From Botryllus schlosseri (Eukaryota > Chordata > Ascidiacea > Stolidobranchia > Styelidae): 20,174 nucleotides of DNA. The stretch spans positions 1-20,174 of the forward strand of contig ATSW01000378.1 of the NCBI GenBank assembly GCA_000444245.1. Reading direction: 5' to 3'. Positions 1-9,870 of this stretch are shown in pieces. The notes beneath the pieces were generated by a model. It was not told the DNA's origin. It saw only the letters and a program-made list of their open reading frames with translations, and searched no databases. Numbering within the stretch: the first letter of the stretch is position 1; the number at the start of each line of letters is the position of its first letter. Made by a program: the position numbers and the translations under genes.

Positions 1-39
<39 letters not shown>
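1..39. repeat. (CT)n microsatellite at window edge
   Basis: An uninterrupted CT dinucleotide run of about 19 units opens the window and probably continues to the left of it. It is an ordinary simple repeat with no associated element visible. Confidence 0.97.
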
Positions 40-42
<3 letters not shown>

Positions 43-986
43 CGTATTGTGACTCGAGTCGAAATGTGAGAGTTCGTTTTTTCGAGTAATGAAAATGGAT
101 GCCTCACACCAATAATAATATTTTAACGACAAAAAATATAGATTTGATACTTTATATTCACCGGTGGAGCCTCAACACCTCGGTTAGCCGCATCTCATCA
201 CCGAAAAACATGTCACACAAGGATACGAAAATTTACGGAATGGCATTTCTGTCGAGTCGTGATCGAACTTCATAATGGTCACAAAGCGCCGCGATAACTT
301 TTACTGTTATTTTTTGTTGGAAACTGGCTGTATTTTTTTCTTTCCATAATATGCCCAATGCAGTCAGGGCTTTTTGCGAAACCGAGTGGTTTCGGTGTAA
401 GATTGTTTTTCTTAAGAGCTTTTTACGGAGTGAAAAGCAAACTATTAACCTCTACCAAAAGTTGACCCCCTCAAAGCAAATAAATAGCCTCGAGTATAGG
501 GATAAGAAATATCTGCTTCATAGAGAATATTTGAATTCTATGCTTCCCGCTGTTTACGCGGCTTCGAGTACCGCCAGTGTATGAACATTTTATACGTATA
601 AGATTCGGTGATCAATTATTATGTTTTAAAGATTATTGCTTTTGTTGAAATACTTCTTATGATGTGCCTTCACTCGCCGACAACAACAGCAACCACTTGT
701 GCTTCCACGATCGTTCCACACCGGGTCAGATTAAACCATAAAAACGTTTATCAGTTATATGCAAGCATTGTGATCTGCAAAGACACATAATGTACTGCAC
801 TGTACACTGACAACATGCGATGTAATGAACATACAGGAGGATGCCTTTTACGACTAGTCCTATACATACATTATACGATGATGATAGTAGTACAATATAA
901 TGCCTCTATAAGTTGTATTTTAAACCATTCCATTTACTTGTGATGTGAGCTACTTAAACCTCTTTAATGTGAAGCTGTTGATATTT
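40..986. other. Non-coding stretch, no gene recognised
   Basis: AT-rich sequence with only short open frames, the longest 77 codons on the plus strand (351-584), none resembling a known protein or framed by good splice sites. I see no transposon ends, RNA gene or tandem repeat here. Confidence 0.6.
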
Positions 987-1403
987 CTACACCGAATTAT
1001 GACTACGAAGTCCTACCGGTCCTAATATCAATCTATGAATGTGTTGAGCTGTCCGCGTTCGTCTGCTGTCTTTACTAACGAGATCGATTATAAATTTCCA
1101 AGAGGCACTTTTAACGAACACCTCATCTTCAATTCTTGGTCGCTCTTTCGAGACTACCAGACGACATAATATGAATGATAGCACAATTTTCTCTGTCAAA
1201 AAATGAGTATCACAGTCAATTCTGAAATCCAATAATACGCGCGAAGGGTCATTCAATAGGTCCAACATGTATCGGAGCCATGGCGTACGACTGTGTGACA
1301 GCAGAAAAAATCTAAATTCGTTGCTGTAATCGGGTATGCAATGGCAGTAAACACACTTTACAATAGCATCGATATCGGTGTGCACGAACATAGTGCCATT
1401 CAA
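987..1403 (-). CDS. Unassigned 138-codon ORF
   Basis: This is the longest ATG-initiated open frame in the window (138 codons, minus strand), and it lies in otherwise AT-rich DNA. The predicted peptide is mixed in composition, with no signal peptide, transmembrane helix or repeat that I can see, and I recognise no family. At this base composition one frame of this length could arise by chance in 20 kb on two strands, so length alone is weak evidence. It could also be part of a larger spliced exon. I see no polyadenylation signal or promoter that ties it to a transcript. Confidence 0.15.
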   Translation of the reverse strand: MNGTMFVHTDIDAIVKCVYCHCIPDYSNEFRFFLLSHSRTPWLRYMLDLLNDPSRVLLDFRIDCDTHFLTEKIVLSFILCRLVVSKERPRIEDEVFVKSASWKFIIDLVSKDSRRTRTAQHIHRLILGPVGLRSHNSV

Positions 1404-2129
1404 GATTTAATACCCATATTAGCACAAATGTAATGCCATTGAAGGTGCAACATTAGTGTATAATACTGTGCAGTATACATAGTACATATCGATTGTATAT
1501 TTATACCTTGGCTACTTTCGCATTGCTGTTAATTGAAATCCATCTGCGTGTGTAAGGAAAGGACGTTATGTGTTTTTGCCCTTGATGTTTTGCGGCATAG
1601 ACAGACACCGACTCACGAATATACATACACACCATATGCATATGCATACCAGGAGTACATTATGTACACATGTCGCTGGACAAGGAAGGTACCGATATAG
1701 TCTTGTAAGGCTTTCCAAGTCTTGCACCACCCACCCATGCTATTCCGGTAATGCCGAGCGCTAAACGGGGAAGTCATCGACACAAGTGTTACCAATCAGT
1801 ATGTTTTCTTATTTCCTATATCCGTACACCCGTAAATGCGCCGTAAAATGTGTGTATTGGGATATCTTACGTTCAGAGAAGTTAGATTGGTATATCCTGA
1901 AGCAATCTTCTGCTTGCATGAAGTGGATAAACAACATCCAGAAATTGCACACATTACGTTTTTATCAATAATATCCACGAAATCTACTGAATACCCATAG
2001 CTGACATCCTATACGAATTAACATTGTCTACGTTATTTTATAAGATATTTCAAAACCTTTGATCTCACGCTCTTCATTTTAAACGGTATGTTTTCAATAT
2101 AAATATGTGTATTACGTTTCTGTGTATAG
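1404..2129. other. Non-coding stretch, no gene recognised
   Basis: AT-rich DNA with several mutually overlapping short frames of 60-64 codons on both strands between about 1570 and 1978. That pattern fits chance openness rather than a gene. No repeats or transposon ends are evident. Confidence 0.55.
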
Positions 2130-2590
2130 TTGCCATGGTCTGCATTTGAAGGCAGAAAAACACCATCCCCTAATGAAAGCCGTCAGAAATTCTATCGCAA
2201 CAGAAACCATGTTTGGTATGACTTTTTCTGTGTAGACTTTCGCACAGAGCACATCACAAATCGGCTTACACCAAAACGAAAGCGCTGTAACACAATCCGA
2301 CGGAAACCGCGAGCGTGTTTGTCGCCCAATTTACGGTTAAACAAATTAGGTATTGCGCCCGGGCCATTCTGCAATGACGCGGCAAAGGAGCGGCGGGTAT
2401 TAAACAGATTTACCCGTTTTGGTAATCGCGGCGAAGAGCGTTTCAAAGCAAATGAAGAGTTTGCGTTGCTGTTGATGAAGAGGATTATATAGTCCGGTTC
2501 AAGTATATGGTAATGATTTTCTAGGTGTGTGGAATTGGTAGCCTTTATCAGGGGGTTGTCTTTACTAAAAAATACTCGTTGTCTGTTCAT
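2130..2590. other. GC-richer island open on both strands
   Basis: A plus-strand frame (2130-2492, 120 codons) and a minus-strand frame (2192-2590, 132 codons) cover the same island, so at most one can be real. The plus-strand peptide is very basic and rich in Arg, Lys and Asn. The minus-strand one is rich in Arg, Ser and Phe. Neither matches a family I know. The core (about 2250-2460) is CpG-rich compared with its flanks. It may be an old coding exon, a fragment of a mobile element, or simply a compositional island. Confidence 0.3.
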
Positions 2591-3251
2591 ATAGTGTTGC
2601 AGGTGGTGTTAGTCTTTGAAACATTGATGACGCGTTTTCGGGAGATTAGAAATCTCACGTAAAAGCTCATTACAAAAAAGAAAAATCTGCGATACGTATT
2701 TTCTGATTATCTATTTTACCATATACCGTTATTCTCACTCAACAACCACGGCTCAATGTGCGCTGTAGAGAGAAGCGAGTATCACCAATATCTTGGTACC
2801 GCATTTTACGTGAAACTATTATATAAAATTACATCATAAGTTCAATGGGTAGTCGCTGGTTATGATTTATATCAACTAACCACAATAAACTATCAATAAT
2901 TACGTTACCATTTAAAACTAGACAGGGTGGTGATCATTATTATCCTCCTCCTGTTACGTTGTGATGTATGGTATATTGATAGCCCGACATACGAAATGGC
3001 GGTGGTTTTTATGTCATACCACTACATCGAATATCTTACTACATACTATCTTACAACGTATGCATATTTCGTTACGCAATGACGAGCAAAGCTAATACTT
3101 GTGATGTTAATTTGAGCAGTGGACTCGGAAAAGACGACGTTTCTGCTCTCAATAAGCTGATATATATTAGTTATCCTATTCATTGCTCCCTTTAGTTTAG
3201 TTTATGTCGCAGTTCTTGTAGAAGTAATGATGATCGTTTTTGTACAAAGAG
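2591..3251. other. Non-coding stretch, no gene recognised
   Basis: AT-rich intergenic or intronic DNA without an open frame of note, RNA gene, or paired terminal repeats. Confidence 0.6.
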
Positions 3252-3325
3252 ATCGATTAGAAACGTAAACAGTGAATCGATTACTTCGGATTTCTTTCAA
3301 ATGTAATCGATTGCGATTACGATTC
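3252..3325. repeat. Cluster of ATCGATT motifs, possible element remnant
   Basis: The palindrome-centred motif ATCGATT occurs three times in about 60 bp (near 3252, 3276 and 3306), followed at once by GCGATTACGATT. Runs of this kind are common in terminal regions of some animal DNA transposons, hAT elements among them, so this may be a worn transposon end. I found no matching opposite end or target duplication, so the assignment is only suggestive. Confidence 0.3.
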
Positions 3326-3378
3326 CTTGAAAATCGTGATGGATGATGATTACAAAACACGGTTAGCCCATGTCTGCT

Positions 3379-3442
3379 TCGTACCGAAATTTCGCATCGT
3401 ACTTTTTGCCCAAATCATATCGTACCGTGGCAAATATCGTAC
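3379..3442. repeat. Four spaced TCGTAC motifs
   Basis: TCGTAC occurs at 3379, 3397, 3420 and 3437, with spacings of 18, 23 and 17 bp. The sequences between are similar in places (for example ATCGTACCG and ATCGTACAA), suggesting a decayed tandem repeat with a period near 18-20 bp. No function can be assigned. Confidence 0.35.
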
Positions 3443-3564
3443 AATTACCGTGCCAATTCCCGACCGTATTGGTAAACTATTAGGCCAAATCACTTTCTCC
3501 ATACCCATTACCCATCTCCCCGACGTCGCAATGATTCCGCGATTCGGACGCGAAGCGGCCTCTC

Positions 3565-3738
3565 ATGTCACACAATCTATCAAGCGTCTTTCCCGATCTT
3601 GACTTCGATTACAAATCAGAGGCCGAAATGTATGACGTGAAACCATTCAATCGCGTTGAAATAAAACGAAAACAAGTCGCCGCGAGTATCGGTAGCTCAT
3701 TGCGAAGGTCCTCGAAGGAATTGTCCGACCTTCGACAG
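3565..3738 (+). CDS. Candidate coding exon, function unknown
   Basis: The frame beginning at ATG 3565 runs 58 codons to a CAG followed by GTGACG, a plausible splice donor in phase 0. Past the donor the frame stays open to a stop at about 3819. The peptide looks like real protein: an acidic stretch (PDLDFDYKSEAEM, residues about 10-22) is followed by a basic, probably helical stretch (EIKRKQ then SLRRSSKELSDLR). There are many C- or G-ending codons, unlike the AT-rich flanks. The frame is closed by a stop just upstream (3532), so the exon either starts near this ATG or after an acceptor I cannot place. The ATG context is weak. I recognise no family. Confidence 0.35.
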
Positions 3739-3819
3739 GTGACGACAACGTCTGTCACTGAGCTGAAACCACATCCATCTCGTGTCACGGTACATGTCAT
3801 TTTCAAGTGGCATTTCTGA

Positions 3820-4101
3820 CCTTGAGCGATGTTCAAGTTACAAATTCCTGTGGTTGTTTACCAACGACTGCACAAATTGAGGTTTGCGTTATACGAAGTG
3901 AATCCCGTGTGCGATCCATTTCTGATCCCCAGGGGTGGCTTGCTGAAAGGCTAACAGCATTAGAAGATTGATTAGGCAGGTAACAGAAACTTATCCGTGA
4001 CGACTCCGGGGACTGTGTGAGTGTGTAAAGGTATGATGATGGGCGGGCTTAACTTATTTTGAATCTCATATAACACATGATATATATATACGGATTCATT
4101 T
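3820..4101. other. Non-coding stretch
   Basis: No open frame or RNA gene seen. The sequence CCCCAGGGG near 3926-3934 is a short palindrome. A short alternating AT run sits at 4080-4090. Confidence 0.5.
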
Positions 4102-4134
4102 ACTTTGTCACCGGTCCTCCGGTATGGACAAAGT
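4102..4134. repeat. Strong 13-bp hairpin next to ambiguous bases
   Basis: ACTTTGTC (4102-4109) pairs with GACAAAGT (4127-4134), and ACCGG (4110-4114) pairs with CCGGT (4119-4123). This leaves a TCCT loop and a 3-nt ATG bulge on the right arm. The N bases at 4135, 4140 and 4142 begin immediately after the right arm. The arms could be the centre of a foldback element or a transcribed hairpin. No wider inverted repeat is visible because the right flank is ambiguous. Confidence 0.75.
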
Positions 4135-4142
4135 NACTGNCN

Positions 4143-5027
4143 GACTCGAGGAAATTAAGCCTTACGTCACAGTCGCCACCTGTCAGAATAAGCGCAAACC
4201 ATGTTGGTATATATTCAGTGATAAAAACAGAATAATATATTTGTGGATTGACTATGCGTAAGCTACATGACACGATCAATCGCATATACCTCGTGACACA
4301 GGACAAATTATTTCATGGATTATATTATTGTCCATACATATGCATAACACATTGTATTCACATTACAAATTCAAGCGCATAAAACAATATTGCGTTATTT
4401 CTTTTTTCAACTAATATAAAATACATATGTGCCTCACTTCTGGTATAATATTAATTATTATTTATGTAGGATATATTTTCCTTGTTTTTTTGAAATGAAA
4501 CTACATTGTAGGACGATAACGAAAATGGTCAAGGATATGAAAAGACATAAATGTGACTATATAGTTGAAGCGCAGAAAGTCTTTGTGAAAAGGCGGCCAG
4601 TCTTAATGAAACATATTGGGCATCATTTCCCGTTTCGTATTAGTTCTATTCCTATAGACTTTTGCCGTGTGCCGTCGTTGCAAATCTGCATAACAAGTTC
4701 ATAGCAGTGGTGGCGTGTACACCTGTATACTGACAATTTTGGATATAAACAAAAATTCATCCATAATCTTGAACTAGATCAATGTAACATAACAACTCGA
4801 AGTTCATCGTTGGCGGTGGCCAATTATGTAATCATGTAATAAGTGGGCAATACTAAAAGTAACAGAAAACTCTTTACATAGATATAGATAATTTGAAGTA
4901 CGTGAAGATAGCTCGCGTAGTCATAAACGATTGTTGTATAGTGAATACCTCACATGGTTATATCCTGCGTCCTACATCCATACCGTTACAGACATGTCTG
5001 TTTTATAGAAAATGTAGTGTACCGTAG
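4143..5027. other. Non-coding stretch, no gene recognised
   Basis: AT-rich DNA. One 91-codon plus-strand frame (4429-4704) is not recognisable and has no supporting splice or start context. Treated as chance. Confidence 0.55.
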
Positions 5028-5044
5028 TATATATATATATATAT
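5028..5044. repeat. (TA)n microsatellite
   Basis: A short uninterrupted TA dinucleotide run. It is an ordinary simple repeat. Confidence 0.9.
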
Positions 5045-6160
5045 CTTAATCATGGTGTTTGCAGTGTGACTTTTAGAGAGCAGAAAATTTAAAAGCAACA
5101 AGATCCGCCAATCTGTATAGTATGACGACGTTATGGAAGTCAAGCCAAGATATATCCACACACGCTTCCATGATGTCGTTAACAGATTTTGGAGTTACAC
5201 TGTGTCTATATTATCTGTACGAGACGTAGCAATCAAACCGTGAAGTAGTGTTGTAGTTTTCAACGAAGAACGAAAGACAGTTACAGAAAGAAGACACCTC
5301 CGTGTTCACTGTTCCTATAGGCCATTATCAAGCATGGCACTTCCGACCGATATGCAAAGAAAACAGAGAAATATTTGCACGGTGTGTTTACAAATCAAAG
5401 AGATGTATTTTGTAGGGAAATGCTGGAAGGATTGTGGATCCGTTTCAAGTAAACATACTTGATGGAAGAAATTTCATTTGAGTGTTTGGGAAGTCATGGT
5501 CAAATGCAACGCTATGTAACTGTATCCGCCAATACGTCTCAAACGACACGTTTGTCTTTCGATGCATATTCGATCAATAAGCCAAAACTGTGACTTGTCG
5601 GCATATCTTGAGATCAACAATTTATAGATATCTCGTTGCACTATCATAAAAAGCAAGTCAGTTGTCAATCAGCCGAAAAAAACAATTAATGAACGGAGCA
5701 AAGATAGGTTATTCATGTTCTGAAAGCTTTCGGGTGTTCCATTCTCTCATCACCAGATATTTATTTAGGCGTAGGAGGCATGTTTGTTATAATACTCGGC
5801 AGAACGTGTCAGTGAGGCTGCAGCGAGATTGCGGCGGGTCACAGTGGAGTAGATAGGAAAAGATTGGATTGAAGGCATAGCTTGATGCCAGTTTATTGAG
5901 ACATACTTAGCCAAACGTACTGTTAAGTCAGTCGCAGTACAATGGTAAGTAGGTGTTGATGAGGCGAAATAATTGCATTAATAATAAATAAATGTTCGGC
6001 GTGTGACTATGGCAGAGACTTGTCGTTGAAGAAGAGGTGAATCAATTGTATCGATCCTGTAATAAGTAGGCTATGTAAGAGTGTAAGTGTGAGGATTTGT
6101 AAGCGTCCAGTGAAGCTTCCTGACACAGCATGTGCTGCATGCAAATGCGGAATTGAGGTT
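5045..6160. other. Non-coding stretch, no gene recognised
   Basis: Several short frames of 62-65 codons occur on both strands without recognisable products. An octamer ATGCAAAT lies at 6139-6146, which is expected by chance at this scale. No transposon ends were found. Confidence 0.55.
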
Positions 6161-6183
6161 GTACAATGTACTTGTACATGTAC
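6161..6183. repeat. Four closely spaced GTAC palindromes
   Basis: GTAC occurs at 6161, 6168, 6174 and 6180 within TGTACA-like contexts, making a small region that can pair with itself in several registers. It may be a short decayed repeat. No function is inferred. Confidence 0.4.
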
Positions 6184-8747
6184 CGCATAGTTGTTCACAA
6201 TTTACCAGTAATAATATGGGTAATTCTCATTGCAACCTCTCGAAGTCTCCATGTATGAAGGGTTGATTGCTTTTACTAACGTGTTGATAGTTGCATTCGT
6301 TGTGACGTAGCTATCTCCTTTACGCATTGTAGATGACTGAGAAGAAACCTCACTCGTGATGACAAAATTCAAAGATGGTGTCCAAGAACTCATAACGGGC
6401 ACTGTCCAAACGAATCGGATATTTCCCAACCAGAAAGACAACTAATTCGTGGTGTTGCCACCTATAGCATTGACGGATTATCATATTTCAAAGGCGTTTT
6501 AAAAATTTACCGATCTTCAATGTGCATTTGAGAAAGATTAAAGATTACTATCTTGATAGAAATGGCCTAAACCACTCAAACTAATATAGGTTTAGTCAAT
6601 GTCGTCAATATACATACCGAAGCTGCATTTATTGTTGTTATAATAATGTCAGTTTGGCGGGGATTATAACTATGTATGCGAGATGCGAAAACGATAGGAT
6701 ATTTCGTGTGCTAATGATGACTGCGCGCGATATCCTTGGGACATGAATATGATTGCGAACTGCGCAAAAATAACACCGAGCTAGCTATGAGATAACAAGG
6801 GAGTGAAATAGATCTGAGCAGCTCAGACTGAACTTTTGCCTGATGCTGATGAATGATGACCATAACGTCTTAGTTCGATTGTGATGTTACTATCGCAGTA
6901 AAATTGTCAATAGAATAGTTTTACAGCATATATCTGAGCGTGAAGGATCGTAAGCACAGAAGATCTAGCTACAATTAAGTTAACAAACCTATTTTCAATC
7001 AATATCTCCGATAATTCGTAGATAGTAGCTTTAAAAAATTGTACTATTATCAAGGAACTGATAAGAAACTCATAAATTGTTTCCTTGTATGTGAAAACGC
7101 TGTATTGTGGGTTTGGCGAAACAAATAACTCAAGATAACAAGAGCACTAGATGTGTTCTTTATTCGAATCTTCAGGAACGTTTTCATAAATATGTCAATC
7201 TGCAAGACCGATCACATAGTTATTTCAGGCGATTGTCAATTCAACACACATTTGCGGCATTGTTGGCTTCGCGTACGATGCATTTTAAATCTGCACATCA
7301 TTGTGTGCGTACCTGCGCTCTGGATATGTATAGGGCACACTGAAAGTTATAGGTTATATGTAAGTGCAGAGAGAAATATCTTTCAAATCATCAACTGAGG
7401 CGAGGCGTATCTCGATTTCTGACAGCGTAAATGCCATAATTTCACAATTGCCTCATGATCTTATTACACTCCAACGACGCCGCTGTCTTTCAAACTTCCG
7501 ATGACTTTGACGTTTTCGCGTAATATCGAGCACGAAATTGCTGATACCGATCGAAATATCGCTGAAATTATAACCTAAGAATCTCTTAAATCGTCTCGTT
7601 TCTTCCGACGTTTGCGGTACGTTCTAAAATTATATCCAAAATATACGCAACGCCGATCTCTTCGAATAGTGTCTGGGTGTTAAAGTATCGAAATGGATGA
7701 GTTGTAATATTTTGTTGGTGTGAAATTGAGGCCACTCGTCGATCGTAAAATGTAAGCATACGTCAGTAATTGTTGTTTTGATTTTTATTAGACCTAATGG
7801 CGTCGGAAATTAGTTACTTTTCGGGAGACCATAATCCCTGGTTTTGGTATTTTCATCCGCTAAAGACACGCAATACACAAAATACAATGAGATGTAAAGA
7901 ATGGATACGAGGATGTCGAAACGACCGAGTAAGGTCTATCAATCTGACATTCAGCTCGGATTAATGTCTTTTGTAGCAGTGTTCATTCTGTTCAATCTTG
8001 ATATTCTGACCGCCTTTCAAGCTATAGTGATTGCCATAATTAGTGTCATAGAATAGGCTATCTTTGTACATATGGCGGTCAATAGTGTACACCACATTGA
8101 TAAGCATTCATATTGATATAGTTCGAGAACTTCTCAATCCACTGGGTTGACATCCAAATCTGCCCACGAAAACATCCAGAGCACATTACCTGAGTTCTTA
8201 TATAAAAATGATAAGCACTGTACCGTGACTTAGTTAGTGACAGCGCAATAAATATATGATACATTTTAAAACGCGATAGCCATACGTGCGGCATTGTTTA
8301 CAGTTAAATGTGTTATCGTGCAGTTCAAACACTTTGGCATTGAAAAGCGGAATTGAAGTTAAAGATACTAGCAAAACTAGCGATCTTAGTATTCAGTTTA
8401 GCTCGAGTTTAGGCATGTGGTATTATGTGATTCATAGCGCCGCAGCCAACTGCGAAGTGTTTGGCGTTCTCCTCTTTGGATTATATTATGTTTGTTTACA
8501 TTGCGAGATGCTAATCACAAGGTCGTTAATTTCGCATGTATCACTCTTCAGACACGCCGTAAGACACCGGTGCCGCCTGCCGGAACCGACGCCGTAACAT
8601 AGGAAACCTACGGATATTTTGATATGCGTTAGCGACGATGCGTTTGACGCGAGGGCTGGATAGGATTCAACAAAACTTGATGTGTTATTAGAATCAAAGC
8701 GGAGAGCCTAGTCGCAAACTCCTGCAATACCGCGGTTATTCTGAGTT
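6184..8747. other. Non-coding stretch with unassigned short frames
   Basis: Frames at 6202-6441 (minus), 7107-7398 (two overlapping plus-strand frames) and 8286-8597 (plus, 103 codons) are not recognisable. The segment around 7480-7660 is CpG-richer and carries a short basic minus-strand frame without a start codon, which could be an exon fragment but has no clear splice signals. The frame at 8286-8597 ends just before the transposon that follows. Nothing in this stretch can be named. Confidence 0.45.
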
Positions 8748-8755
8748 GTGCTATC
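8748..8755. repeat. Left target-site duplication of hAT element
   Basis: GTGCTATC directly precedes the left terminal inverted repeat and is repeated exactly at 9165-9172 after the right one. Eight bases is the duplication length characteristic of hAT transposition. Confidence 0.92.
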
Positions 8756-9164
8756 TAGAGCCCGACCGATATTGGATTTTTGGGCCGATACCGATAAAAC
8801 CAATATCTAACACCTTCACCGATAACACCGATATATTGAGCCGATATTTATAAGGTGGAATCTGCCTCAAAAGGCGCATTTTCAGAACTTCAGAGCATTT
8901 ATTTCAACAGCTTTACAGCCATTGTCATACTTGAACATGAAATAAACCATAAAGGCTGCATCTGGACACCGTGAAAGTTTAAGATATATGAAATATTCTT
9001 AGTCTAGCGGTCGAGAATTATAGTTTTATGACTTGATACCATCATGTTGTGACGTCACGAAAATTGCCGATATTTTTTCACCTCCAATGGCCGATACCGA
9101 TAATTCTTTTAAAGTCTAATATCGAATCGATATTATTGGCGAACCGATAATCGGTCGGGCTCTA
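8756..9164. mobile_element. Non-autonomous hAT transposon (MITE), 409 bp
   Basis: The ends are inverted copies of TAGAGCCCGACCGAT (15 bp perfect, after which the arms diverge), and the element is flanked by the perfect 8-bp duplication GTGCTATC. Both subterminal regions are crowded with CCGATA, CCGATATT and GGCCGATACCGATAA motifs, arranged mostly in inverted orientation between the two ends; such motifs may be transposase-binding sites. The 409-bp length and lack of any usable open frame show that it depends on a transposase made elsewhere. The centre (about 8860-9050) is unique-looking AT-rich DNA and includes TGACGTCA at 9050-9057. The exact duplication suggests the insertion is not extremely old. 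Ends reading GAGCCCGACCGAT are familiar from hAT elements in many animals. Confidence 0.92.
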
Positions 9165-9172
9165 GTGCTATC
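9165..9172. repeat. Right target-site duplication of hAT element
   Basis: GTGCTATC follows the right terminus GGGCTCTA and is identical to 8748-8755. Confidence 0.92.
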
Positions 9173-9820
9173 ATTCCTCCATATTACAACGTCGCAATAT
9201 TCATGAGCTTGAGCAATCGCGACGCATCGCTCAAACTATACGCCGTGAGTAATTCTCTCGCCATTACGTCATGAAATCATAAAGTACGCGGTAAGTCAGA
9301 TTAATAAAGGAGCCGCAGCCTGAAGGGCCCTCGATAAGCGTTGTCATCTTAAGACAGTCATGCTCTATGCAATCAGCGAGCCGTATATCCAGGTTCACTG
9401 CAGGTTATCTCGATGGGAAATTTGCCGCTTTCCGTTACATGCTTACTTGACCTTCCGCCCGGATGACGCAATTAGTGCTGTTACTCCTCCAAACAAACGT
9501 GAATATACTATAAATTCAACTATATATAAGTCGCGTCTTTCATCATAGGTTTAAGGTTGATTAAATTCAGCCGAAGACTACAGTGATGCGATTGATAAGC
9601 ACTCCGCAGTCTTCGATATCGTAAATTCGGAATGGAGCCTATGTATATTTGCTCGGCAAGGGCTTCGCTCAAATTATGGACCGACACTAAACGAATGGGT
9701 GCAGTTTCAGAATATGTATCATCCAATCCGTCTTAGTATCCCTCTTTCGCAAAATGTAGATTGAAATATTTCTGTTGTATTTTATAAACATAACTTATTT
9801 AATGACCGCTTCATTCCCCT
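9173..9820. other. Non-coding stretch, no gene recognised
   Basis: Short overlapping frames at 9360-9548 (plus) and 9520-9726 (minus) are unrecognisable. No transposon termini were seen. Confidence 0.55.
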
Positions 9821-9870
9821 GTGCACTGTGTGCACTGTGCAGTGTGCAATGTGCACTGTGCAGTGTGCAG
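9821..9870. repeat. Tandem, self-complementary TGTGCA repeat
   Basis: TGTGCACTGTGCAGTGTGCA occurs twice in tandem (9829-9848 and 9850-9869) with a 21-bp period, preceded by a partial copy. Each unit contains inverted sub-motifs (CACTG against CAGTG), so one strand can fold into hairpins. A related stretch, GTGCAGTGTGCAACTGTGCA, lies at 17771-17790 inside the second hAT element. Confidence 0.85.

Noticed and set aside
2130-2590. Opposed ORFs of 120 and 132 codons as genes
   Set aside because: They occupy the same DNA on opposite strands, and neither shows a known family, splice context or start context. Kept only as an unexplained island.
6139-6146. Octamer ATGCAAAT
   Set aside because: A single 8-bp match with no neighbouring sites, within chance expectation.
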